Positions 36,389-44,108 of a stretch of 64,000 bases of DNA are shown here, one piece after another. Made by a program: the position numbers and the translations under genes. Each line of letters opens with the position of its first letter. Position 1 is the stretch's first letter. Source of the DNA: Acidobacteriota bacterium (GTDB lineage: Bacteria > Acidobacteriota > Terriglobia > Acidiferrales > UBA7541); the NCBI GenBank assembly GCA_013289835.1, contig JABCZG010000006.1, forward strand, positions 124,001 through 188,000, in the 5' to 3' direction. Under the pieces are notes generated by a model, which saw only the letters and a program-made list of their open reading frames with translations, was not told the DNA's origin and did not search any database.

Positions 36389-38473
36389 CTACTGAGCGCG
36401 GAGTTGCGCGCCTAGATTTCTTTCGAGCGCGGCAATGATTTTGCCGCTGTAGTCGCTGATTTGCGCGTCGGTCAGCGTGGCTTCGCGGCTCTGGAAGGTG
36501 ATTCGAACGAGCAGGGAGTATTTTCCGGCGGGGACGTTTTTGCCGCGGAAAAAATCGGTTGCTTCGATCGAAGTGATTTCGGCGATGCCGAGGGCTCGAA
36601 CGATTTTCGTTACGCCGGAGAAATGTGTCCCATCGGCGAGCAGCAAGGAAAAATCGCGCTCGACGGCGGGGAAACGCGGGAGCGGCTCGTAATGGCGCGC
36701 GTCTTTGACGATTCGAATCGCAGAGCAGAGTGGATCGAGTTCCAATTCGGCGAGGAAGACGTCCTGGCGGAATTTGAATTTGTCGGCGACACGGCGGGCG
36801 AGTTGGCCGGCTGCGCCGATGGCGTTCGGACCGAGTAGAACTTGCCCGCGCTTTGTGGCGTGGAGCCAGTCTGGGCCGCCGTCGCGCCATTCGAGTGCGC
36901 CGGCCAACGCGCCGATAGAGTCGAGATCGCCTTTCAGGTCGGCGAAGGAAAATTCGCGGGCGGCGTCGTACAAGCCTTTTTCGCGTGCTTCGCCGGTTGT
37001 GCCGATGGTGAGCACGCGAGTCTCCACCGAAGTGTTTCCCTTCAAATGGTAGTGGCGGCCGATTTCGAACAGGCGGGCGTTGCGCTGGCCGTGATTCAGA
37101 TTCCATTCGAGAGCGGCAGCCATGGTCACGAGGCCGTTCGAACGCAGGACGTTGGCTTCTTCCGAAAGAGGATTCGAAAGGCGCGCGGGCGCGACGCCTT
37201 CGGGACGAAACAGCGCATCGCGGTCTTCTGCGACGTGTGGAATGGTGAGGATTTCGCGGTAGCCGAGGCCGATGAGGCGGTCGCGCAGACGCGTTTCCGC
37301 TTCGTAGTGCGGCAGGCGCGCGGCACCCTGGCGTGCGGCGGGCAAACGCGGCGGAAATTTGTCGAGGCCGTAGATGCGGGCGATTTCTTCGATGAGGTCG
37401 ATTTCGCGTTCGACTTCGGCGCGCCAGGACGGCTGGGCACATTCCCATGCGGCCAGGAGCGAGCCTTCTGCGCCGCGGTTCTGGTCGATTCGAATGGGAG
37501 CGAATCCGAGCGCGCTGAGGCTGGCTTCCACTTCTTTGTCCGGGACGTCCGCGCCCATCACGCGAAGAATTTCTGCGCGGGTGACACGGATTTTTTTCGG
37601 GCCGCGCTTGCCGGGATACACATCCACAACGCCGGAGAGCAATTCGCCGCCGGCGAGCTGCAAAATCAGTTCGGCGGCGCGGTGCGAGGCGAGCTCGGCC
37701 ATTTCCGGGTCTGCGCCGCGGCCGAAACGCGTGGAGGCTTCGGTGTGCAATTTCAGGAAACGCGCGGCGCGGCGGACGGCAACGGGTTCGAACCAGGCGC
37801 ATTCGATCAAGACATTTTTGGTGGAAAAGGAGATTTCTGTTTCGGCGCCGCCCATGATTCCGCCGATGCCGACGGCGCTGGAACCATCGCCGTCGGTGAT
37901 CATGCAGATGTTGGAGTCGACCTGGCGCTCGATACCATCGAGTGTTCGAATCTTCTCGTTTTGTTTTGCGCGGCGGACGACGATCTTGTGATCGCGGACG
38001 TTGTCGTAATCGTAGGTGTGCAGCGGGTGGCCGAGCTCGAGCATCACGTAGTTCGAAACGTCCACGACATTGCTGATGCTGGCGACGCCGGAGGCTTCGA
38101 GCTTGTCCTTCAGCCATTTCGGCGAGGGCTGGATTTTCACGCCGCGAATGACGCGGGCGGTGAACCGGCCGCACAGATCGGGCGATTGGATTTCCACTTT
38201 TACGGCGTCGCTGGCTTTGGCCGTGCTTTCCGCAGGTTTGGGCGAGACATGCTTGAGCGGCAATTTGTAAATCGCGCCAACTTCGCGCGCAATTCCGTAG
38301 TGGCTGAGGCAGTCTGGGCGGTTCGAACTGACTTCGGCTTCGATCACCGCGCCGTGCGGGCCGTTTTCGACTCCGCCGATGTTCGTGCCGGAGAGGGCGA
38401 GGCGCGAGGCGAGCTCGTCCGGCGACGCGGTTACGTCCACGAAATCCTTCAGCCAGTTGTAGACGACCTTCAT
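36389..38473 (-). CDS. pheT: Phenylalanine--tRNA ligase beta subunit, compact form
   Basis: This is a 694-aa PheT. The start MKVVYNWLKDFVDV leads through GTNIGGVEN directly into the B3/B4 part (EVSSNRPDCLSHYGIAREV). The OB-fold tRNA-binding domain of about 110 residues found at positions 39-150 in E. coli PheT is absent. The rest is complete: B3/B4 editing, B5, catalytic-like core and the C-terminal FDX-ACB anticodon domain (RFPAVERDFSLLL to the end). With PheS it charges tRNA-Phe. Its ATG overlaps the stop of the upstream methyltransferase gene by four bases. Confidence 0.95.
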   Translation of the reverse strand: MKVVYNWLKDFVDVTASPDELASRLALSGTNIGGVENGPHGAVIEAEVSSNRPDCLSHYGIAREVGAIYKLPLKHVSPKPAESTAKASDAVKVEIQSPDLCGRFTARVIRGVKIQPSPKWLKDKLEASGVASISNVVDVSNYVMLELGHPLHTYDYDNVRDHKIVVRRAKQNEKIRTLDGIERQVDSNICMITDGDGSSAVGIGGIMGGAETEISFSTKNVLIECAWFEPVAVRRAARFLKLHTEASTRFGRGADPEMAELASHRAAELILQLAGGELLSGVVDVYPGKRGPKKIRVTRAEILRVMGADVPDKEVEASLSALGFAPIRIDQNRGAEGSLLAAWECAQPSWRAEVEREIDLIEEIARIYGLDKFPPRLPAARQGAARLPHYEAETRLRDRLIGLGYREILTIPHVAEDRDALFRPEGVAPARLSNPLSEEANVLRSNGLVTMAAALEWNLNHGQRNARLFEIGRHYHLKGNTSVETRVLTIGTTGEAREKGLYDAAREFSFADLKGDLDSIGALAGALEWRDGGPDWLHATKRGQVLLGPNAIGAAGQLARRVADKFKFRQDVFLAELELDPLCSAIRIVKDARHYEPLPRFPAVERDFSLLLADGTHFSGVTKIVRALGIAEITSIEATDFFRGKNVPAGKYSLLVRITFQSREATLTDAQISDYSGKIIAALERNLGAQLRAQ

Positions 38474-39255
38474 CCGTTAGTCCTCGCCAGGTCGAGCTGA
38501 CCATAGTAAAGACGAGTCAGATACTCCATGCGAACGGCGCCTTGCTGCTGGTGCGCTTCAAAAATGGTTTGCAGCTCCGCCATCATCGGGGAAAAGTCCG
38601 GATGGTCCTGCGCGGGCATGTAGGAACTGCTGCGGACGCGGCCGGCCAGTCCATCGAAATCGAAAACCTGTAGGTTGGGAAGCTGTTGCTGGCGATAGGC
38701 GTTACTCTGGAAAAAGGAGCGCATCTGTTCTTCGCGTGGGTAGCTTTCGTTCACTCGCGAATAGTCGGTTCCGAATTTGCGAAGCAGCGCTTCGAAGGCG
38801 CGCAAGAAAAGAGTGGTGTCGGTCAGGCGTTCGTTCCAGAGAACGACGACCCGGCCGGCGGGTTTCAGAATGCGCGCGAATTCCTTTCGCGCGGCGTTTG
38901 GCTCAAACCAGTGGAAGGCCTGGCCTGCGGTGACAAAGTCGATTGTCGCGTCGTCAAGAGTTGTGGCTTCGGCAGAGCCTTCGATACTCGAGAAGGCGTC
39001 GTAGGAGGCGAGATACTCTTCGCCAGCTTGGCGCATTTCGGTGTTGGGTTCGACGCCGAAAACGCGATTGCCGCTTTTCAAAAAGAGTTCGCTCAAAAAA
39101 CCAGTTCCTGAGCCGATATCGGCGACGACGTGGCCGGGGCGCAGGCCGCAATCCGAGCGGAGGACATCGAGCACGGCCGCGGGGTAGCCGGGGCGGTAGC
39201 GGACGTAGTCGGCCACGCGATTGGAGAAGCGTTGTTTGGCGTCGGTGAAAGTCAT
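38470..39255 (-). CDS. SAM-dependent methyltransferase between pheS and pheT
   Basis: This 261-aa class I methyltransferase has motif I VVADIGSGTGFLSE and the following acidic residue in GVEPNTEM, then GQAFHWFE and AGRVVVLWNERL. It resembles trans-aconitate 2-methyltransferase-like enzymes acting on small molecules; the substrate is unknown. It ends in ATGA with pheT, so it is translated with it, and starts 85 bases after pheS, where a palindromic repeat sits. No clear ribosome binding site is seen. Confidence 0.8.
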   Translation of the reverse strand: MTFTDAKQRFSNRVADYVRYRPGYPAAVLDVLRSDCGLRPGHVVADIGSGTGFLSELFLKSGNRVFGVEPNTEMRQAGEEYLASYDAFSSIEGSAEATTLDDATIDFVTAGQAFHWFEPNAARKEFARILKPAGRVVVLWNERLTDTTLFLRAFEALLRKFGTDYSRVNESYPREEQMRSFFQSNAYRQQQLPNLQVFDFDGLAGRVRSSSYMPAQDHPDFSPMMAELQTIFEAHQQQGAVRMEYLTRLYYGQLDLARTNG

Positions 39256-39305
39256 TGAACTAAGTTTTCAGTCCTCAGTTTTCAGTTGTCAGTAAGACCA
39301 AAACC

Positions 39306-39332
39306 GGGCCGGGCTAAAGCCCGGCCTCTACA
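39306..39332. repeat. Palindromic intergenic repeat, member 2
   Basis: A 7-bp GC stem (39308-39314 with 39319-39325) closes a TAAA loop and is followed by CTCTACA. It lies between pheS and the methyltransferase gene. An identical core occurs at 41221-41245. Confidence 0.75.
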
Positions 39333-39340
39333 AATACTTC

Positions 39341-40489
39341 CTACGGAAATTGGCGCAGGAAACGGACGTCGTTCTGGAAAAAGACCTGGATGTCGTCGAT
39401 GCCGTATTTGAGCATGGCCAGGCGGTCGATGCCGATGCCGAAGGCGAAGCCGCTGACTTTTCTGGCGTCGTAGTTCACGAAGCCGTAGACGGCGGGGTCG
39501 ACCATGCCCGCGCCGAAGAGTTCGATCCAGGCGGCGCCTTTGCATTTCGAACAGGTGGCGCCATTCGAAGAGCCGGTTCCGCCGCAGAAGGGGCAGGAGA
39601 CGTCGAATTCGACACTCGGCTCGGTGAAGGGAAAATAGCTGGGGCGGAAGCGCGTTTTGACGCTAGGGCCGAAAAATTGTTTTACGAAGTATTCGATGGT
39701 ACCGGTGAAATCGCAGAAGGTGATGTCGGTGTCGACGGCGAGGCCTTCGATCTGGTGGAAGGCGAAGGAGTGGGTGGCGTCGGGATTGTCGCGGCGGTAG
39801 ACCTTGCCGGGAACGATGACGCGTACGGGCGGCTTCTGCTTTTCCATGGTGCGGATTTGCATGGGCGAGGTGTGCGTGCGCAACAGCAGTGGCGTCGACG
39901 CGCCCTTGGGCAGATCGATGTAGAAGGTGTCCATGTCGTCGCGGACGGGGTGGAATTCAGGAATGTTGAGGGCTTCGAAATTGTAGTAAGGCGTCTCGAT
40001 TTCGGGGCCTTCGACGACGGAGAAGCCGATGGAGAAGAAAATGTCTTCGATTTCCTGGAAGACCTGGCGGATCAAATGATGGGAGCCGACGGGACGGAGG
40101 ACGCCGGGGAGGGAGAGGTCGACGCGGTCGCGGCTCGTCGCGCCTTCTTGAGAAGCCTTTTCAGCAGCGACCCGAAATGCTTCGAGAGATTCTTCGATGT
40201 GACGTTTGAGCTGATTCAGGGACTGGCCGACAGCCGGTTTCAGAGAAGGCGGAGCGGGCTTGAGCCAATTCTCCGTGATGAGGGTAAGTACGCCAGCCTT
40301 TCTACCCAGCCATGCATTCTTCATCAAGTTGAAGTTAACTTCGTCGGGATTCTTTGCGGCGAGTTGCTTGTCGAAGCGCGCTTTTTCGTTCGCGAATAAT
40401 TCTTCAATCGCGGGCGGATCGTTAATTGCCAGCGCGGCGAGTGATTTCTCTGTTGGATTTTCTACGTTCGGCATGGTCGCCAGATACAT
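39341..40489 (-). CDS. pheS: Phenylalanine--tRNA ligase alpha subunit
   Basis: This 382-aa PheS has an N-terminal coiled arm, then the class II core with motif 2 (HTSPMQIRTM and IVPGKVYRRDN), FTEPSVEFDV and motif 3 GFAFGIGIDRLAML. A four-Cys loop, CPFCGG...CSKC (about residues 300-318), looks like a zinc-binding insertion, as in some bacterial PheS. It attaches Phe to tRNA-Phe with PheT. A second ATG at 40474 is an alternative start; neither has a strong ribosome binding site. Confidence 0.97.
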   Translation of the reverse strand: MYLATMPNVENPTEKSLAALAINDPPAIEELFANEKARFDKQLAAKNPDEVNFNLMKNAWLGRKAGVLTLITENWLKPAPPSLKPAVGQSLNQLKRHIEESLEAFRVAAEKASQEGATSRDRVDLSLPGVLRPVGSHHLIRQVFQEIEDIFFSIGFSVVEGPEIETPYYNFEALNIPEFHPVRDDMDTFYIDLPKGASTPLLLRTHTSPMQIRTMEKQKPPVRVIVPGKVYRRDNPDATHSFAFHQIEGLAVDTDITFCDFTGTIEYFVKQFFGPSVKTRFRPSYFPFTEPSVEFDVSCPFCGGTGSSNGATCSKCKGAAWIELFGAGMVDPAVYGFVNYDARKVSGFAFGIGIDRLAMLKYGIDDIQVFFQNDVRFLRQFP

Positions 40490-40494
40490 TACAC

Positions 40495-40524
40495 CGTAGG
40501 GGCACGATATATCGTGCCTCTACG
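40495..40524. repeat. Palindromic intergenic repeat, member 3
   Basis: An almost perfect palindrome: CGTAG/CTACG borders, then CACGATA (40503-40509) with TATCGTG (40510-40516). This member shows that the border is symmetric, with GTAG on one side and CTAC on the other. It lies just upstream of pheS. Confidence 0.7.
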
Positions 40525-40536
40525 GAAGAAAAAGCT

Positions 40537-40561
40537 CCCGCCTTAGAAGGCGGCCGCTACA
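40537..40561. repeat. Palindromic intergenic repeat, member 4
   Basis: CCGCCTT (40538-40544) pairs with AAGGCGG (40547-40553), followed by CCGCTACA. It lies 13 bases from member 3, between pheS and rplT, so two copies are adjacent. Confidence 0.7.
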
Positions 40562-40575
40562 GGGCTGCTCCAGCG

Positions 40576-40956
40576 CTACGCCCGTTTCGCTTTCGCTGGC
40601 GGTGGGGCGGCGGCTTTGGCTGTTGCAACGAGCGCGGTGAATGCGGCGGCGTCTTTGACCGCGATGTCGGCCAGGACTTTGCGGTCGAGGGAGACGCCGG
40701 CGGCTTTCAGGCCGTGAATCAACTGGCCGTAGGTCAGGCCGTTGTTCCGTGCGGCTGCGCCGACGCGCTGAATCCAGAGCTTACGATACTCGCGCTTCTT
40801 GACGCGGCGGTCGCGCTTGGCGTAGCGATCGGCCCGATTGGCGGCTTCCTGGGCGGATTGGTAGAGCTTGCTCTTTGTCAGGAAAAAGCCTTTTGTTCTC
40901 CTGAGGTACTTCTTGCGCCGTGCACGGCGCTTGGTGCCGCGTTTTACGCGAGCCAT
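40576..40956 (-). CDS. rplT: 50S ribosomal protein L20
   Basis: This 126-aa protein matches L20 over its full length: [32 protein letters not shown], and the globular [31 protein letters not shown] region. A short Ala/Lys tail is extra. It binds 23S rRNA early in 50S assembly and in several bacteria represses the infC-rpmI-rplT operon. The start follows a clear ribosome binding site (GGAG). Confidence 0.98.
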   Translation of the reverse strand: MARVKRGTKRRARRKKYLRRTKGFFLTKSKLYQSAQEAANRADRYAKRDRRVKKREYRKLWIQRVGAAARNNGLTYGQLIHGLKAAGVSLDRKVLADIAVKDAAAFTALVATAKAAAPPPAKAKRA

Positions 40957-41014
40957 GGGGTTTCTCCTTCAAGTTTTGCCGGGGCCGGGGAATGCGGAGT
41001 GGGGATTTTGTTCG

Positions 41015-41040
41015 GACGGGTCTAAAGACCCGCCACTACA
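41015..41040. repeat. Palindromic intergenic repeat, member 5
   Basis: CGGGTC (41017-41022) pairs with GACCCG (41027-41032) around a TAAA loop, followed by CCACTACA. It lies upstream of rplT. Confidence 0.75.
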
Positions 41041-41218
41041 AAACCTCGGCGCTCTGCAAACAGCGGCCACAGATTTTAATGGGAAACAAGACGCGTTGCG
41101 CGAACGCAAGAAAACACGCGCTGCGCAACGGGTTTGTTTCCGGGGGTAACGCGATGTAGTGCGCTTAGGTTGGCCGCGGGGCGGCCTGTCCGAAGAGGTC
41201 GTTCGCTTTTCGCGCACG

Positions 41219-41245
41219 ACGCCGGGCTAAAGCCCGGCCTCTACA
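41219..41245. repeat. Palindromic intergenic repeat, member 6
   Basis: GCCGGGC (41221-41227) pairs with GCCCGGC (41232-41238) around a TAAA loop, followed by CTCTACA. It is identical in core and tail to the member at 39306. Confidence 0.75.
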
Positions 41246-41430
41246 ATTGCCCCAACAATTTCTCGGGGCTTATCGGCCGGCAGGCACCCGTGAAGCGCTG
41301 CCTGGCACGATTTGCGAAACTCGCGTTTCGCATTTTTCTGGGAAGGTGCACCCGAAAGTGGCCTTCTTAGAAACTTGAACGGACCAATGATTGGATTCGA
41401 ATGCGATCAATGGTCGCTGATCAAAAAAAG

Positions 41431-41454
41431 GGCGCAGCGAGCTGCGCCACTACA
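41431..41454. repeat. Palindromic intergenic repeat, member 7
   Basis: GGCGCAGC (41431-41438) pairs with GCTGCGCC (41441-41448), followed by ACTACA. It lies 14 bases after the rpmI stop. Confidence 0.75.
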
Positions 41455-41467
41455 AAGATAAAGCCAT

Positions 41468-41689
41468 CTAGCCATAGGGAAGCATCTGCTTGACGGCGGC
41501 TACGTCGGCTTTGTTTACGAGCGTCAGCTTCTTGAGTTTGCGCATGCGGCCGGGGGCTTTGGTGCCCATCAAGTGGCGCTTGCCGGAATGGCCGCGCTTG
41601 ATTTTGCCGTTGGCGGTGATCTTGAAGCGTTTTCTGGCGCCGCGATGCGTCTTTAATTTCAATTTTGGTTTCGATGCGTTTCTTGGCAT
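41468..41689 (-). CDS. rpmI: 50S ribosomal protein L35
   Basis: This 73-aa protein is L35: very basic, with KLKTHRGARKRFKITANGK, GKRHLMGTKAPGRMRKLKK and a C-terminal MLPYG. An AGGAGAGG sequence upstream supports the start. It sits between infC and rplT in the usual order. Confidence 0.97.
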   Translation of the reverse strand: MPRNASKPKLKLKTHRGARKRFKITANGKIKRGHSGKRHLMGTKAPGRMRKLKKLTLVNKADVAAVKQMLPYG

Positions 41690-41716
41690 TGCTGTGAATC
41701 CTCTCCTAAGCTCGAA

Positions 41717-41745
41717 GCGGGCGGCCTCAGAAGGCCGCCCCTACA
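41717..41745. repeat. Palindromic intergenic repeat, member 8
   Basis: GGGCGGCCT (41719-41727) pairs with AGGCCGCCC (41732-41740), followed by CTACA. It lies between infC and rpmI, 28 bases before rpmI and 29 after infC. Confidence 0.75.
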
Positions 41746-41773
41746 TATTCCATTTCGCAGCGAAGCGCGCTGA

Positions 41774-42361
41774 TTACTGCGATTGCTGGGCGCTGGAGGC
41801 CGATTGGCCGGCCGGCTTGGCTACGCTGACGCCTTTTTTGGGCGCGAGCAAGGCCACCAGAACGTTGCCTTCCATGCGCGGCATGGTTTCGATCTGGCCC
41901 TGGTCGCCGATTTCCATAAGCAGGCGATTCATCTTGGCGCGGCCCACTTCCTGGTGCGCCATTTCACGGCCACGATGAAAAATCATCGCGCGCACTTTGT
42001 GGCCTTCGCCGAGGAAGCGGATGATCTGGCTCTTGCGAACCTGATAGTCGTGCTCCGCGGTGGCGGGCCGAAACTTGACTTCCTTCAATTGCGAGCCACG
42101 GCTGCTCTTGCGCTGCTCGTGCGCCTTTTTATTGGCCTGGTACAGATACTTGCCGTAGTCGGTGATCTTGCAAACAGGCGGATCGGCCGTGGGCGAAATT
42201 TCCACCAGGTCGAGCCCTTTTTCCTTGGCCAGCTTGATGGCTTCAAACGGCTGCATGACGCCCAGCTGGCCGCCTTCTTCATCTATCACCCGGATCTCGC
42301 GAGCGCGAATCCGCTCGTTGACGCGGATGCGGTCGCTCTGCCGGAAGCTGCGTTCTGCGAT
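41774..42361 (-). CDS. infC: Translation initiation factor IF-3, ATC start
   Basis: This IF-3 of about 195 residues has the conserved N-domain RVNERIRAREIRVIDEEG and C-domain KEVKFRPATAEHDYQVR, with an Ala/Ser/Gln tail. It controls start-codon fidelity and subunit splitting. No ATG, GTG or TTG lies upstream of the conserved N terminus: the frame stops at a TAA eight codons before an ATC at 42359-42361. AGGGGG a few bases upstream of that ATC fits a start. Non-canonical infC starts (AUU in E. coli) are known for autoregulation. A GTG at 42287-42289 would cut the conserved N-domain. Confidence 0.95.
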   Translation of the reverse strand: MAERSFRQSDRIRVNERIRAREIRVIDEEGGQLGVMQPFEAIKLAKEKGLDLVEISPTADPPVCKITDYGKYLYQANKKAHEQRKSSRGSQLKEVKFRPATAEHDYQVRKSQIIRFLGEGHKVRAMIFHRGREMAHQEVGRAKMNRLLMEIGDQGQIETMPRMEGNVLVALLAPKKGVSVAKPAGQSASSAQQSQ

Positions 42362-42588
42362 AAATCCCCCTTGGACGCTTTGTTAATCGCGGGTGCGAAT
42401 CGGCTGACCCACACGGGCCGCAAAGCGGTAACCCCACTCCCACCCCACACAGCGCAAAAACGCCGGGGGACGGGCTTCAAAGTATAGCACGCAGGGAGGA
42501 TGCTCCCGCAAGGGGATGATTGGCGCACCAGCGGCGTGCCTCGGACGATACACGCGGGACCGAAGCGGCTATCCAAGGTGCGGCCGCG

Positions 42589-44091
42589 ATGCTTAAATGT
42601 TTTCTAATGCCGCCAGCCGCATTGACTCCACTTGCCAAACGGATAGGCCCGCTGTTGTTCCTGGCGTTGAACTTTCTTTTTTTGATTACCTCGAGCGGGC
42701 GGGTGCGGACCATCGATGAGGTGTCGGTGGATTTGCAGGCGGAGAGTTTGGCGCTGCACGGGAATACGGCGGTGCCGCAGGCGGAGGCGCTGGGGACGTT
42801 TTATGGAAAGAGAGACCGGTGGGGGCAGGCGCGCGCGCCGTACGGGACGGCGCAGGCGGTGCTGGTTTTGCCGTGGCATTTTGCTGGGCGGATTTTGCGC
42901 GCGGTATTGCCGGGGATCCCGGCTCGATCGAAGGATCTCGTTTTGGATGCGGTAGTGGCTTCGAGCAGCGCGACATTTGCGGCGCTGGCGGGAGCGCTGG
43001 CGTTTCTGATTTTTTGCCGGCTGGGGATTGACGTGAAGCGGGCCCTTTGGGCGGCGCTTGTGATTGCACTGGCCACGCCGCTGTTTGCGTATTCGGCGTG
43101 GTTTTTTTCGGAGCCGCTGGTGGCGGCGCTGCTGTTGGCTGCGGCGCTGGCGCTTTTCACGGGAGAAGCGGCGGTCCCGATTTCGTGGAAAGCTGCGGCA
43201 ATTGCGGGGATATTTCTTGGCGTTGCGCTGTGGGTCCGGCCTTCGCATCTCATTGCGGCGCCGGTGTTTTTCGTGGCGCTATTGCTTCGCGATCGGAAGA
43301 AGGGTTTGACAGCTGCGTTCACGTTGGCGGTGGTTGTGGGAATTTTTGGCGGGGCGTATCTGGTGCGCAACCAGATTTATTTTGGGAATGCGTTTGAATT
43401 CGGGTATCCGGATGTTGCGGAGGGTGGTCGGCACCTCAATACGTTTCGAACGCCGCTGGCGACGGGGCTATTTGGTTTTCTTTTGTCGCCGGGGAAGTCG
43501 GTGTTTCTGTTTGCGCCGCCGATTGTTTTGGCGATTGCGGGATTGCGGCGTTTGTGGAGGCGGGACGCCGGGCTGGCGGTTGTGGCGGCGGGCTTGCCGC
43601 TGATTTATCTTTTGTTTTTCGCGCGCTATACGCAATGGGAAGGCGGGTACTGCGTTGGGCCGCGGTATCTCGTTCCGGCGCTAGTAGTGCTGTGCCTGGG
43701 GCTTGGGCCGATGCTGGCGGAGGCGGGTCCGCGAGTGGGCAAGTTGGCGGTGATTCTTTTTGCGGCGGGGGTTCTTGTTCAAGGGATCAGCATTTCGACG
43801 AGTTTTTTGGAGGATCAGGCAACGGGCAGTTACTACGATGCACAGTGGAATTACCGGATGGAGTACTCGTCAATCGTGGGCCAGGGGCGATTGTTGTTGC
43901 ACTACATGACGACTTCGCAGCCGGCTCCCATCGGACTGGGCTTTGATCGGTGGTTTGTGTTTCTCGGCAAAGCGGGAGTTTCGCGGGGTTTGTTGGCCAC
44001 GGGATTGTGTTTGGAACTGGCGGGCTTGGTTTTTTTCTGCTGGCGACTGAAAAAAGTGCTCTCGCAAACTGCGGGCGGCGTCTCAACCTGA
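42589..44091 (+). CDS. Multi-pass membrane protein, GT-C glycosyltransferase-like
   Basis: This 500-aa protein has about ten to twelve hydrophobic helices. A first loop carries TIDEVSVDLQAESLALHGN and GTFYGKRDRWGQARAPYG (separate parts), with acidic residues after helix 1 as in GT39/ArnT-like GT-C enzymes. The later loop YTQWEGGYCVGPRYLVPALV is found in many acidobacterial and actinobacterial membrane proteins of this type. It may transfer sugars from lipid carriers, but no catalytic motif is certain. It is the only plus-strand gene inside the translation cluster. ATGs at 42607 and 42520 are alternative starts. Confidence 0.65.
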   Translation: MLKCFLMPPAALTPLAKRIGPLLFLALNFLFLITSSGRVRTIDEVSVDLQAESLALHGNTAVPQAEALGTFYGKRDRWGQARAPYGTAQAVLVLPWHFAGRILRAVLPGIPARSKDLVLDAVVASSSATFAALAGALAFLIFCRLGIDVKRALWAALVIALATPLFAYSAWFFSEPLVAALLLAAALALFTGEAAVPISWKAAAIAGIFLGVALWVRPSHLIAAPVFFVALLLRDRKKGLTAAFTLAVVVGIFGGAYLVRNQIYFGNAFEFGYPDVAEGGRHLNTFRTPLATGLFGFLLSPGKSVFLFAPPIVLAIAGLRRLWRRDAGLAVVAAGLPLIYLLFFARYTQWEGGYCVGPRYLVPALVVLCLGLGPMLAEAGPRVGKLAVILFAAGVLVQGISISTSFLEDQATGSYYDAQWNYRMEYSSIVGQGRLLLHYMTTSQPAPIGLGFDRWFVFLGKAGVSRGLLATGLCLELAGLVFFCWRLKKVLSQTAGGVST

Positions 44092-44108
44092 TTTCTGGAA
44101 GAAAACTT

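Larger units (their letters stand above)
40957..41467. other. Unusually long gap between rpmI and rplT
   Basis: This 511-base gap within an operon normally tightly packed holds no supported gene. It contains three members of the palindrome family (41015, 41219, 41431) and an imperfect 12-base inverted repeat (41384-41395 with 41406-41417). It may carry a separate promoter or a leader for rplT, but none can be named. Confidence 0.6.

Noticed and set aside
36842..38500. Long plus-strand open frame opposite pheT
   Set aside because: Antisense to pheT; Gly/Ala/Phe-rich, no domain. The minus-strand alternative frame at 36336-38504 is Arg-rich and likewise a shadow.
41384..41417. Possible tRNA 3' part (TTCGAAT inside an inverted repeat)
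   Set aside because: It is a simple imperfect hairpin; no acceptor, D or anticodon stem can be built around it.
39256..41773. CRISPR array suggested by repeated palindromes
   Set aside because: Stems differ from copy to copy, spacing is irregular and large, and no spacers or cas genes are present.
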